Shown here in pieces: positions 11,068 through 22,314 of a stretch of DNA of 64,000 nt. The position numbers and the translations under genes were made by a program. Every line of letters starts with the position of its first letter. The first letter of the stretch is position 1. The DNA comes from Hibiscus mutabilis (taxonomy: Eukaryota; Streptophyta; Magnoliopsida; Malvales; Malvaceae). The notes below the pieces were generated by a model, which ran no database searches, was not told the origin of the DNA, and saw only the letters and a program-made list of their open reading frames with translations. The stretch lies in the NCBI GenBank assembly GCA_019671005.1, contig CM033726.1, forward strand, positions 682,001 to 746,000, given 5' to 3'.

Positions 11068-14000
11068 ATGGGCAATACCTGCCGTGGATCTTTCAAGGGG
11101 AAGTTTTATTCTTCGAACCGCACCGCCACCAACACTTCTTCCGGCCGATCGAATTCCACCGATTATTTGCCTTCAACTGTAAACTCTCAACAACTTATTG
11201 CCCAAGAATTCTCCAAAGAAACCACCAAAAAGGATCCCAATTTGCCTCTCATTATTAGCCCCACAAACAAGAAAGACAACGGCAACATGAGACGCGGTAT
11301 CGATCACCAGACGTACTATGTTTTGGGTCACAAGACTCCCAACATCCGTGACCTTTACACTTTGGGTCGTAAGCTAGGACAAGGACAGTTTGGGGTTACT
11401 TACTTGTGTACCGAGATCTCCACGGGCATCGAGTATGCCTGTAAGTCTATATCCAAAAGAAAGTTGATCTCCAGAGAGGATGTCGAGGATGTTCGCAGGG
11501 AGATTCAGATAATGCACCATTTGGCTGGTCATAAGAACATTGTGACGATTAAAGGCGCATACGAGGATACTTTGTACGTGCATATTGTGATGGAGCTTTG
11601 CTCTGGAGGTGAATTGTTCGACCGTATTATCCAGAGAGGGCATTACTACGAGAGGAAGGCGGCTGAGTTGACTAAGATCATTGTTGGGGTCGTCGAGGCT
11701 TGTCATTCGCTCGGGGTTATGCATAGAGATTTGAAGCCTGAGAATTTCTTGTTAGTCAACAAGGATGATGATTTCTCTCTCAAGGCCATTGATTTTGGAC
11801 TCTCTGTCTTCTTTAAACCAGGTAAGGAGCCTGAGAATTTCTTGTTAGTCAACAAGGATGATGATTTCTCTCTCAAGGCCATTGATTTTGGACTCTCTGT
11901 CTTCTTTAAACCAGGTAAGGAACTAAATGTTGCGACACAAGTAGCTCGAGGCTGGAGCATACACCAAGTAGTTAATAGAGAATATTTTTTTACGACACAT
12001 TTAATCCGCTATGTGTTCCTCGTTTAGTAGGTCAATTACTTGAACATTTAAACTTAATGCCTACTACCTTATCGGGTGTATGTTATGAATGCCTATTAAA
12101 GGGTGACAACGAAGAACACATTTGTAATAATTGAAGAGACAAAATTTCTTATTTTCGTGAGTCACATAGTAATTTGGTAATTTGCCCCCCTTTAGAATAT
12201 AATGAAACTGATTTCTTCTCGAATCAGGTTGATTGACATAATGTGTGGTTTACTATGTTAGGCTAAGTGGAGTGCCGCCATTTTGGGCAGGTATTATAAT
12301 ATTTTATAGTTATGTACCTTAATGAGTTTTTAAGTGATTCTTATACTTACAACTACTTTTTCCGTCTTCTCTTAGAATCACAGCAAGGGATATTTGATGC
12401 AGTGTTAAAAGGACACATTGACTTCGATTCAGACCCATGGCCCTTGATATCTGACAGTGCAAAGGACTTAATCCGAAAGATGTTATGCTCTCGACCTTCA
12501 GAACGGCTGACTGCTCACGAAGTATTATGTATGTCATACATACTGCCTCTCTATTATTATCTAAGTTGGTGTTAATGAAATAAAGATCAAAATGTGGTGT
12601 CTTTGCCTTTTGAATTGTTTAGGTCATCCTTGGATTTGCGAAAATGGGGTTGCTCCTGATAGGGCACTGGATCCAGCTGTACTTTCTCGTCTCAAACAAT
12701 TCTCAGCAATGAATAAACTAAAGAAGATGGCTTTACGGGTAAGATTCTCGAGTTGTGTATGTTCCGAGTCCGCATCTGTGCACATTGTGAGAATGTATAT
12801 GTAAAAGAAGGATCCTGTCTAATATATCAAACAATGTTATCTTCATGCCACGAATGCCTAATATGCAACTGATGCAGCGGAAGCTAGCTGTTTGTCATTA
12901 GACAAACAATGCATGATCCCCCCCCCCCCGCCGCGTCCGCGCGAATATTTCTCTGCATTAGTCCAGCATGTCTTTGCACTATATAATCTTATAGTTTAGT
13001 TTAAAGAACATTTGAACTTAATGTTGGATTTAATCATTCTTGCCCTTTTTCTGCTATCAGGTGATAGCTGAAAGTCTCTCCGAGGAGGAGATTGCTGGTT
13101 TGAGAGAGATGTTTACGTCTATGGATACTGATAACAGTGGTGCAATCACATTTGATGAACTCAAAGCTGGTTTACGAAGATATGGCTCTACCTTGAAAGA
13201 TACAGAGATAAGGGACCTTATGGATGCAGTAAGTTTGTTTTGAAGCGGATAGTTTAATATTCGGTTAATTTTCCTTTCATCTCATTTTTCATCATCCTGC
13301 TCTTATTTGAATCATTGATTCATTTTTCCCCTTTTTCTCTAATCGTCTTATTCGTGTTCAAGAATTTGTGACGGATGCATCATTCTTGTTCCCTCGTGTT
13401 TGTGGATATATTTTGTACAAGGGTGACAATAAATTAAATGACTTATATTGCACTGCGTGTTGCGTTATATCCTGTATTAATTGCTTGTTCGCACCCGAAT
13501 CATCTGAGCTCATTTATTTGTTCTCAGGCTGACGTTGACAATAGCGGGACCATTGATTATGGAGAATTTATAGCTGCAACGGTTCACCTTAACAAACTAG
13601 AGCGTGAGCAGCATCTCTGCGGCATTCCGATACTTTGATAAGGACGGAAGTGGCTATATTACTGTTGATGAGCTTCAGCAAGCTTGTGCTGAGCATAACA
13701 TGACAGATGTTCTGCTTGAGGATATAATTAAAGAAGTTGATCAAGATAATGTAAGTCATCTTACCTTAATGACTCGATGGTCTCTTATATGATTGAGCAC
13801 GGTTCTGGTAATGATAACATACATACAGTTCCTAAATATAAGCATGCGACTAAGATGTGGGGTTTGTGCTAGCGCCCTTGATCCTCTCTGCACTGTTCCC
13901 TCAGTTTGAATATTTCTTTTTTCATTAATTTGCTGATTAAGTTTCAGTTTTCTGACTCTACTGCTTTTCTTTTCCAGGATGGAAGAATCGATTATGGTGA

Positions 14001-14100
14001 ATTTGTTGCGATGATGCAAAAAGGCAATGCAGGAATCGGTAGACGAACCATGCGGAACAGTCTGAATATAAGCATGAGAGATGCCCCTGGTGCTCTATAA
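11068..14100 (+). pseudogene. Broken calcium-dependent protein kinase (CPK5/6-like)
   Basis: Recognisable exons are 11068-11821, 12376-12528, 12623-12738, 13061-13228, 13528-13750 and 13978-14100. Exon 1 starts MGNTCRGSFKGK (myristoylation Gly2, palmitoylation Cys5) and holds the Gly-rich loop, ATP-binding Lys126, HRD Asp221 and DFG Asp242. Later exons hold an autoinhibitory segment and four EF-hands. The C-terminus (NISMRDAPGAL) resembles CPK5/6. Three lesions are visible. A 93-bp tandem duplication repeats the HRD-to-donor end of exon 1. The exon encoding the activation segment and APE motif is reduced to an LSGVPPFWA remnant at about 12264-12291. A shift at about 13615-13622, apparently 2 bases lost, puts EF-hands 3 and 4 out of frame. 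Direct splicing of exon 1 to 12376 would stay in frame but lack the activation loop. A 3'UTR intron is possible at 14127-14500. An active kinase is not expected unless the assembly is wrong. Confidence 0.85.
11735..11920 (+). repeat. Perfect 93-bp tandem duplication at the CDPK exon 1/intron 1 border
   Basis: Bases 11735-11827 and 11828-11920 appear identical. Each unit holds the PENFLLVNKDDDFSLK-to-FKPG coding segment plus a GTAAGG donor. Because 93 is 31 codons, reading through adds a second DFG in frame. Using the first donor (11822) would leave the second unit in the intron. Confidence 0.9.
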
Positions 14101-14906
14101 TTTCCAGCCAAGCACATCATGTGCAGGTATCTTCTTTTATATATATATATATTCGGAATAGTTGAACCACAAGTAAAATAAAGCAACTTGCATTGGAGTT
14201 TGTCTAGGTTAAAAATTGGTTTAAATGGACATTTCACCTCACTTCTAACCTCGAAATTGGAATGATATATTCGGGATAGTAGAAAACCTACGGTGCTTTG
14301 CATTTAATTTGTACGGAATAACAATAATTGAAAAACTCCGATATTGTTGCATCGGTTTGCATTATCATTAAAAGTATCTTAAGACACCCATGTTTTTAGA
14401 TACTGCTTGGTTTCTCTAAAAGAATGAGGTCAACTTCTTCCCTTACCGGACCGTTTAACCTTCCTCGAATGGTATGGTACTGACCTCTACTTATACGCAG
14501 ATTGTACAGCCAACCCAGAAGACGATGATCCGTGACAAAGCATTCGGGAAACGGTTCTGGTTCCTCGCATGCTCCAGGACTCTGCCGGCAAAGAAATGGT
14601 CGTGGATGGTTCTTTGTTCGAGTGTTTAGTTCAGGAGTGTGAAAGTGTTGAAGTTATTTAGATTACGAAGTCATTAGTCATGTCTTTAATTGATGTTCTT
14701 TGTGTTGATTTTTCAAGGATTTGCAGATAATTGTACTTTGAAAGTCATTTTTCAGCTTTATATCCCAACATTTTTATTGCCATGTCCCGAGTAGGTTCCT
14801 CTGTTATCGGGTTGGGATCGGGTCGAATTGAACCGATGGTAAAAGAAATTAAATGGTCAGAGTTTTATAACAATAAAACAAGACGGCAAAAACCTAAAAG
14901 CAATTA

Positions 14907-15358
14907 GGGTAAAGTATACAAATGGTCACTAAATTATTTTTAAAAATACAAAATGGTCATCAAATTTTTAAATGTTACATAATAGGTATTACATTTTAAT
15001 TTTTGTTATAAAATAGTCACTGAGTTGTTAATGGTCGTTAATTGAATGATGTGATAGTTATAGAAATTTGAATAATATAACATTTAATCTTCTATATTGA
15101 CACATTTAATCAATTTATTTTTAATTTAACCTTTATTATTGATGTATAAATTGATTAAATATATATTTATATTGAGTATTAAATATATTATTATACAAAT
15201 TTTCGTAACTGCCACGTCTCCCAGTTAACTATAGTTAACGGCCTAGTGACATTTTGTAATAAAAACTAAAGTTCAATTATTATTATGTAACTTTTGAAAG
15301 TCTGGTGATCATTTTGTATTTTTAGAGATAGTTTAGTGATCATTTGTGTACTTTACCC
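14907..15358. mobile_element. Foldback MITE with TIRs over 100 bp
   Basis: The left end GGGTAAAGTATACAAATGG and the right end (reverse complement GGGTAAAGTACACAAATGA) pair imperfectly for over 100 bp, including an ATACAAAATGGTCA block in both arms. No protein is encoded. It lies downstream of the kinase gene. Confidence 0.75.
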
Positions 15359-15359
15359 A

Positions 15360-16144
15360 AGAAAATAACAATAAGTTGGTTTAGTGAAACAAGATATTAG
15401 ATTTTTCAAGTAAATTTAGAATTTCGATTAACATAAATTGGATTGAGGGGGTTATTTATAATATTTAATTTAAATTAGTCGATCAATAAATCAGATAGAA
15501 AGTATCTGATACAGTGTATTAGTGTTATTTTCATGTTCATGTTGTTCCAAATCTCTCGTCAGCAAGGACCAGATCTGCATCTTTATTATAGTAGAGGGAC
15601 AATTTGAACATTTGACCCAAAAATGCATGGTGCATCTATGCGCAATATTAAATTAACTCTTCATTTGAGTCTAATGGAATGGGATTTTTCCATCCAATTA
15701 GGCTTTCAATTTTTTTGTTATTTTGTGTTTTTATTAAAAAAGCATCAATTTTTTCTTGTCTTAAAAAATAAAAAATAGAAAGTAATTATATTTTTTTGGT
15801 AAACTACCTTGATCGTCACCCAATATTAGGATCATTTTTAGTTTAGTCATTCAACTCTAAAAACTTTCTATTTCATCATGATGTTTTCAAAAGTTAAAAA
15901 TTTGATCACTCCCCATTAAATGATAAAATCACGGTCTTTTTTAATTGGTATAGTAACATATTAAACCTTTAAGATTTACGCATTTTATTAATTTAATTCA
16001 AATAATAATTCAATAATTTTAACCTTTCATATTTACAAATTCTTTCGACTTGATCATGGTGGTAAAATTTTGAGAAAAAATATATTTATAAAATTCAATA
16101 ATTATAAAAAAGCATTAAATTTTTAAATATAATTTTTAATTTTT
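15360..16144. other. AT-rich intergenic DNA with a SINE-tail scrap
   Basis: Nothing coding was seen. A family A SINE tail (TTAGTCGATCAATAAATCAG) lies at about 15475-15500. The AT-rich run ends at the abrupt truncation point of the copia element at 16145. Confidence 0.6.
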
Positions 16145-17540
16145 TCAAAATAAGATACCACCAAAAGTGGTGATCGATTTCTCATGATTCTGGTCCAGCC
16201 TTGACAACACTCTTCTTAACCATACAGCTTGGCATGCACATGATGCTGCAGCAATAAATTCAGCCTCTGTGGTGGACAGACTAACTACTGGTTGCTTTTT
16301 AGAAGACCATGAAATAGCTGATGAGCTCAACAAAAACACATGACCTGAAGTACTCTTTCTGTCTTCCACATCTCCAGCATAGTCGCTATCAGTATAAGCA
16401 ACAAGATCATCATCTCCTCCCTTCTTATAAAATATTCCAAACTCTATAGTGCCCTTCAAGTATCGCAAAATTCGTTTCACCACCTGCAAATGAAGTTCAG
16501 TAGGATTTTCCATATATCTACTAGCAAGACTTACTGCAAACATCATGTCTGGTCGTGTGGCTGTAAGATACATGAGACTACCAACAATTTGTTTATAATA
16601 AGTCTTATCCACTTTGACTCCACCTTCATCCTTCGTAGACTTGAATCCAGGGACTATGGGATTGAGAACAGAATTGCTTCTACCCATTCCAAACCGCTTC
16701 AGCACCTCTGATGCATATTTATTTTGACTGATAAAAATACCATCAGACTTTTGCAAGACTTCAAGACCAAGAAAATACCTCATCCTCCGAAGATCTGTCA
16801 TGTCAAATTCATCCTTCATAGAATTTTTGAACTCAGTTAACATCAACTCATCATTACCACAAAAAATAAGATCATCAACATATAAACTGACAATTACCAT
16901 TTTCTCATCTTGTCTTTGAAAATACAAGGTGTGTTCATAATCGCATTTCTCAAAGCCTGCTTTCATGAAATAAGCGTCTATCCGACTGTACCAAGCACGT
17001 GGAGCTTGTTTAAGTCCATATAGTGCTTTTTTTTAGTTTATACACCTTTCCCTCATTTCCCTGTTGGACATAACCACTTGGCTGTTCCACAAAGACATTT
17101 TCAGATAATTCACCATGTAGAAAAGCTAATTTCACGACTAGTTGGTAGATAGTCCATCCTCTTTGAGCTGCAAATGCCACAACCAACCAAATTGTTTCCA
17201 TACGCTCAACCGGTGCAAATACTTCTGTATAATCTACTCCATACTCCTGCGAATATCCCTTCACTACAAGCCTAGCCTTGTATTTATCCACTTATCCAGT
17301 CTCATTAAATTTGGTCTTGTAAACCCACTTTACTCCTATCTTCTCCGCTCCTTTTGGCAATTCTGTCAATTTCCACGTGTTATTTTTCTGTATTGCTTCT
17401 ATTTCCGCATCCATTGCTCTCCTCCATTTTTCACTTTTAACAGCTTCTTCGAACAGAACAAGATCATCAGTTGTCGACACCACCAAATAAGCTTCATTAT
17501 CTTCTTCAGAAAGCCCTTCTCTAGTATCATAATCTCTCAT
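16145..17540 (-). pseudogene. copia reverse transcriptase and RNase H
   Basis: The RT begins near WRRAMDAEIEAI, continues through KWVYKTKF, YTEVFAPVERMET and the catalytic YVDDLIFCGND, and is followed by RNase H (YTDSDYAGDVEDRKSTSG, then SLSTTEAEF). A stop lies near 17290 and a frame shift near 17020. The domain ends early at 16145, before the usual DNxSAI motif. Confidence 0.88.
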
Positions 17541-18033
17541 CCAAGCAGGTGGTGCCCTATTTCTCCCTTTATTTGTACTAGAAGCACCATTTTCAATCGA
17601 AGCAACCGAGGAAGGATTCTCTACATCAGTATCAAGTTCAAATTCACCTCCATCTTCACTTTCGTCAGTTTCTTCATTTTCTTGATCTCCCCATTATAAG
17701 TCACATACAATTGTGTTCTCATATTTCTGATCCCAATCCCAAACCTTATTTTCCTCAAAAACAACATCCCTACTTATTATAATTTTTTTTGAAGTTGGAT
17801 CATAAAGTCTATAAGCCTTTGACTCCTCACTAACCCCCAATAGTACACAACTCATGCTCTTATCATCTAATTTAGTTCTTTTAAAATCAGAAATATGAAC
17901 ATAAGAAAAACAACCAAAAATACGAAAATACTCAACTGAGGGTCTGACTCCACTCCATGCTTCTTCTGGAGTCCGATCTTTGACGGCAAGAGTTGGACTT
18001 CGATTCAGGACATGTATTGTCCAATTGACTGCT

Positions 18034-19043
18034 TCAGGCCAGAAAGTTTTTGGAAATCTTTTTGCGCATGCTGCGTACCATATTCATAATGGTTCTATTC
18101 TTGCGCTCTGCTACTCCATTTTGTTGTGGAGTATGTGCACCTGTCAGTTGTCTTTGAATGCCATTATCATCAAAAAAAATTGTGAACTCAAGTGATGTGA
18201 ATTCCCCTCCTCGATCAATTCGCAAACACTTGATAACTGAATTTGATTCTTTCTCAACACGAACTTTAAACTTTTGAAAAACACCAAAAGCTTCTGCTTT
18301 TTCCAAAAGAAAATAAACCTAAATTTTTCTGCTAAAATCATCAATAAAAGTGATCAAGTACCTCTTTCCACCGTTTGATGCAGGTTTGATTGGTCCACAG
18401 ATATCCGCATGGACTAATTGAAGAATTTGTGTCGCTTGCCAATTGCTTTTCCTTGGAAATGACTTCCTTTGCTGCTTTCCCACCATACAATCCTTGCAAA
18501 GCTCTGAGGGAGACTTGAGTTCCGGCAAGCCATGAACCATGTTTTTTGTTGAAGTGTTTTTAGACCTTTATAATTTAAGTGCCCATATCTGCAATGCCAG
18601 AGCTGAGATTTTGCTTCTGTGGTTGTGCTAAAGCAAGCAGGCGGTGCAGTTACCACGTGTAGCTTGAACATTCGATTTGCAGCCATCTTCGTATCCATGA
18701 TCAATCCTTTCTCAGAGTGATATACTTTGCATCTATCATGTTGAAATAGAATAGCCAGTCCTTTCTCCTGCAACTGTCCAATACTTTATAGATTATTTTT
18801 TAACTCAGGCACGTAAAATACTCCTGTGATGATTTGCACCATTCCATCCACCTGCAATCTTACATTGCCCTGACCAGTGACAGCCAAACTTGTATTATTA
18901 CCGAGCTTTACTCTATCTTCAAACTTTTCATCAAAATTGATGAAATACTCATTCTTTCCGCACATATGATTGCTGCATCCAGAATCAAAGAACCATGAAT
19001 CTTCTTTGCTACCATCTCTTGCATCCAAAACTGCCATCAACAA
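18034..19043 (-). pseudogene. copia protease and integrase region
   Basis: The protease active-site motif is DSGCSNHMCG. The integrase zinc-binding region has HCRYGHLNYKGL and a CKDC pair. The catalytic core shows VHADICGPI, FIDDFSRK, the LRIDRGGEF block and the HTPQQNGVAERKNRT block. It is cut into pieces by frame breaks near 18780, 18540 and 18310. Weaker integrase C-terminal sequence continues to about 17550. Confidence 0.85.
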
Positions 19044-19059
19044 TATTTCTTCATGAGTT

Positions 19060-19866
19060 TCATGATAGTTTGCTTCTTTGCTAGAACATTCCCATTGAAA
19101 ATGTCCGAGCTTGTGACATTTGTAGCATTCTACAGTGGCTTTGTTAAAATTTTGCCTGCCTCTACCCCTTCCTCTTCCTCTTTAACTACCTCGGCCTCGA
19201 TCTCTCGCACCAGATGATTTCCCAAAAGAAAATTTTAAAGCATGTGCTTCTTCAGTTAAATAATTCATGTTCATCCGTTGCTCATGCACTAGTAAGCTGC
19301 TCTGTAATTCATCAATAGTTAAGATGCTTGTCTCAATAGAACACACAACATAATTAAACCTGGAGGTCAGTGATCGCAAAATTTTTGAGACCACTTCAAC
19401 ATCTGATTTTTTTTTTCGCCATTTGCATTCATCTTATTAACTATTGTGAGAGTGCGAGCAAAATATTCATTGATGGATTCACCAACCTTCATTTTGAGAA
19501 CTTCAAACTCCTTCCTTAGAGCTTGCAAGTGTGCGTTTTTTACCCTTGTTGTACCTTGAAATTTTTGCTTCATAGAATCCCATATGCTCTTGGATGTATC
19601 TTTATTAAGGATTGTCTCAAGGATTGAACGATCTAATGCTTGAAATAGATAGTTCTTTGCCTTCAAATCTTTCAGCTTTTGATCGTCAATAAGTTTCTTT
19701 TCTGCTTCTGTTAACGCACCACCTTCTGCTGCTGCAGTTATCCCGTTCTCACTATGATCCAATATTCTTTGGATCGCAGAAAATTTTCCATGAGCATTGC
19801 CCAGTAATCATAGTATCCATCAAATTTTGGAACAGCTGGTTGCACGGAAGAACTTTCTACTGCCAT
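19060..19866 (-). pseudogene. copia gag with zinc knuckle
   Basis: Starts at an ATG at 19866 (MAVESSSVQPAVPKFDGYY) and continues through a UBN2-type gag region to a CCHC zinc knuckle (CYKCHKLGHFQWEC) at about 19090-19135. An upstream frame break lies near 19765, another near 19415, and a TAA interrupts the Arg/Gly-rich stretch near 19181. Confidence 0.8.
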
Positions 19867-19918
19867 CCTTAACCAGTTAATCACGTAGAGAGCTGCGGCT
19901 TTCTATCAAGCCCCGTAA

Positions 19919-19936
19919 CCTAGCTCGAATACCAAA
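19919..19936 (-). other. Primer-binding site resembling initiator-Met tRNA
   Basis: Minus-strand TTTGGTATTCGAGCTAGG follows the LTR end. It resembles the usual copia TGGTATCAGAGC with changes, in the expected place. Confidence 0.6.
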
Positions 19937-20140
19937 TGTTAAAATAAAGAGGGTGTTGATAAAGATTGAATCAGTGTTTATTGAAAGGGAATAAATGGCT
20001 TTATAAAGCCTTACAGTACAACTAAAAAGAGAAACAAACGGAGTATATGACTCAACAACTTTTAACAAATCAAAAAGGATATCCTTAAAAAAACGGATTT
20101 ATTAACTGAAGAACCAAAAATAGACTAACAGATCCCAACA
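19937..20140 (-). mobile_element. 5' LTR of the copia element (204 bp)
   Basis: On the minus strand it starts TGTTGGGATCTG and ends CTTTATTTTAACA, the TG...CA form of an LTR. It directly precedes the primer-binding site. No second copy is in the window, so age cannot be estimated from LTR divergence. Confidence 0.7.
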
Positions 20141-20309
20141 AAAATTACTTTACATAACAGAACATTTGCATTATATATTGTAAACAAATTAATGAAAGCT
20201 TAAACCAAAGAACAAAGAAAAAAACCCAGAATTCCACCGTCTTTTTGATCTGAAAATCTTGAAGCAATGAAGATTTATTGACGGCGGCGGAATTCGAATT
20301 CCCCGAAAT

Positions 20310-20796
20310 TCAACCGTAGGTATAACTCTTTCCGCCATCGAAATTCTTGGAGTAATCTAGAGAATTGCACCTGCAAGTTTGTGGGAGGCCAACTTTGTGA
20401 TCAGATCCGGCGAGTTTTCTGATCTCAGATCTGACTTTGTAAAACACATGCCTCCAGCTGCCTTTGTTGTGGCACCCGAGGATCCGGGTTTCTTCTTCGT
20501 TCATCTCGATGTCTTTAGCGAACATGGGTTTTTTTGGAGAGAACCCAAGACCAGCCCCAGTCCCACCATTTTTTGATCGAGCTGCCGGCGTATTGGCCTA
20601 TGGAAGACATCGATTTTGACCTGGGGAACGTCCATGAAGGCGACGGTGAGGAGGTGGGTTGTAATTTGAGGGACAGAGCGGAGAGCCGCCGTCGTAGAAG
20701 CCCTGGACCGGAGGCTGCTGGGTGGTGGTCTCTGGATTCGGTTTGCGAGACTGGGAGTGAAGTGCTTTTTTGGAAGCTTTGAATAATGGAGCTCAT
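20310..20796 (-). CDS. Small plant-specific protein with a homopolymer frameshift
   Basis: Two overlapping minus-strand frames together encode one protein. The first starts MSSIIQSFQKSTS at 20796 and runs to WDWGWSWVLSKK. The second continues as a P-MFAKDIEMNEEE segment, then GSWRHVFYKVRSEIRKL, to a TGA at 20310. The switch falls at a run of seven T on the plus strand (20529-20535). With six, the frame would be continuous at about 161 residues. I recall similar plant proteins of unknown function but cannot name them reliably. No signal peptide or domain is obvious, and the middle is Ser/Pro-rich. The copia LTR ends only about 170 bp downstream of the stop. Either the extra base is a sequencing error or the gene is freshly broken. 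Confidence 0.65.
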
Positions 20797-20885
20797 GGTT
20801 GCCGATCTACGGGGAGAAACGAGAAATGGTTAAAGGAAGGTGGCGGCGGCCGATGACGGTGGCGTTGCTGCCGTGAGAAATAAGA

Positions 20886-20915
20886 GAGGGAAAGGAAAGG
20901 AAAGGAAAGGAAAGA
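20886..20915. repeat. (GGAAA)n pentamer repeat
   Basis: Five GAAAG units occur about 90 bp upstream of the small minus-strand gene start, in its likely 5'UTR or promoter (CTTTC on the coding strand). Pyrimidine-rich leaders are common there in plant genes. Confidence 0.85.
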
Positions 20916-21428
20916 GGTGAAATGTTAGTGTTCTCACAGCTCCATTACAGCCTGTTTTTATTCCTTTTTCTAAGGGAAAATTTGGATTGGGACAGTTGGT
21001 GGTGAGTGTTATACCAGCTAGAGCAGGACCGGGCCACACGGTCCGGGCTTGGTTGGGAAAAATTTAAAGGGTAAATTCTATATATCACCACTAAACTTTC
21101 TTCTAACTTCTAATTTTATCACTAAAATTTATTTTTTAAAATTTAATTATCTTATTTCTAATTGCTACTGTTTTGATCACTCTGTCGTTAAATATAAAAA
21201 ATAGAAAAATATAATATTTATCCAATTGTATTAAATAATGATGTAGTATATATGTCATACAATCGTATGTTAAAAAATAAATAATGTAAATTAAATGGAG
21301 GGATTAACAAAAAGAGTAGACTTCGGGATTAAAAATGCAGACTTCAAAAAGTAAAATGCTAAAGCTGATCACATTACAATATAAGGATTAAATCTACTAA
21401 TATACAGAATACAATAGTCTTTGAGAAA

Positions 21429-21832
21429 AAATGTAGGTTTAATGGGGTTGGAAGCCCTTGAGTTTTTAAAAATAATTAATTAAATTCTTGAATTTTTGCC
21501 CTCATTTATTCTTGAACCAATAAATTAAATTAATTAATTTTTTTAGCAATTTTTGACAGTTTTTTTCTTAAGACATTACTGTCACGTGGCAAACAATAAT
21601 TCTGTCAAGTGACATTTACATATTTTTTTTATAAAATTATTTTTATATTTTTTTAATTTAAAAATAAAAAATAAAAAAATTTAAAAATGTCAAGTCACAA
21701 CACTGTAGCACAACATGTTGTACAAACAAATCTAAAAATCGTTAGTTATAATTGTCAACGTTGGTGAAAGGGATGAAACAAAAGTTTAATTAATTTTTTT
21801 TAAAGCTCAAAGGCTTATTATACCCTTAAATC
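21429..21832. mobile_element. Foldback MITE
   Basis: The left arm GGAAGCCCTTGAGTTTTTAA and the right arm (reverse complement AATAAGCCTTTGAGCTTTAA) are imperfect inverted repeats. Both are followed inward by AATTAATTAAA-type sequence. No coding capacity. Confidence 0.55.
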
Positions 21833-22137
21833 AAAATTTTAATTTTCAAATAGCATAAAATAAAGATTATACGAATTTGTCAAATTTAAAAATAAAGTTT
21901 AGGGTTTATGATTTAAATGTTTGGCCAAAGAATATATAACTTAGTGTTAGAGTTTTTGGTTTAGAGTTTTAGAGCTAAAAAATTAGATTTTAGATTGTAA
22001 ACCTTATAACGGACCTCTGTAATATCTGATATGAATTAATTAATCAATAAATTATATCGTACCAAAAAATGGTAACCTTGTTATTTTGGTTGATCAAAAA
22101 CAAAATTTCTTTTGCTTTTCAACATTGAAAATGGAAT

Positions 22138-22170
22138 CATGTACATGTACATGTACATGTACATGTACTG
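22138..22170. repeat. (GTACAT)n microsatellite
   Basis: Five tandem self-complementary GTACAT units at the 3' flank of the coiled-coil gene. Confidence 0.9.
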
Positions 22171-22314
22171 TATACTGTCAATAGGATGCATCTGAAAGCA
22201 AACCTACATAATTACCAATGCAAATAGAATGAATTAAGATTCTAAAAAACCAAACTGGCTGCAACAAATCTAGAAAAAACATATCAAAGCTTCTTCATCT
22301 TCTTTATAGAAGCC

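Larger units (their letters stand above)
16145..20140 (-). mobile_element. Ty1/copia retrotransposon, 3'-truncated and inactive
   Basis: On the minus strand the order is LTR (20140-19937), primer-binding site, gag, protease, integrase, reverse transcriptase and RNase H, which is the copia order. The reading frame is broken several times by stops and shifts (for example near 19760, 19180, 18780, 18540, 18310, 17700 and 17290). The RNase H domain ends abruptly after about SITTF at 16150 and there is no 3' LTR, polypurine tract or matching target duplication. It is a relic that cannot move by itself. Confidence 0.9.
21061..22314. other. Intergenic block with foldback element and telomere-like scrap
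   Basis: No gene was seen. A MITE lies at 21429-21832. Between 21895 and 22010 loose telomere-like TTAGGG/TTTAGAG units recur, followed by a SINE family A tail scrap (about 22015-22060) and a GTACAT microsatellite. The right edge is the 3'UTR of the coiled-coil gene. Confidence 0.6.

Noticed and set aside
12918..12929. Run of twelve C, and a similar run of eleven C at 62566-62576
   Set aside because: Simple homopolymers within introns. They may reflect sequencing or polymerase slippage. No quadruplex-type spacing of several runs was seen.
17142..17699. 185-residue plus-strand frame
   Set aside because: Antisense shadow of the copia reverse transcriptase and integrase C-terminal region.
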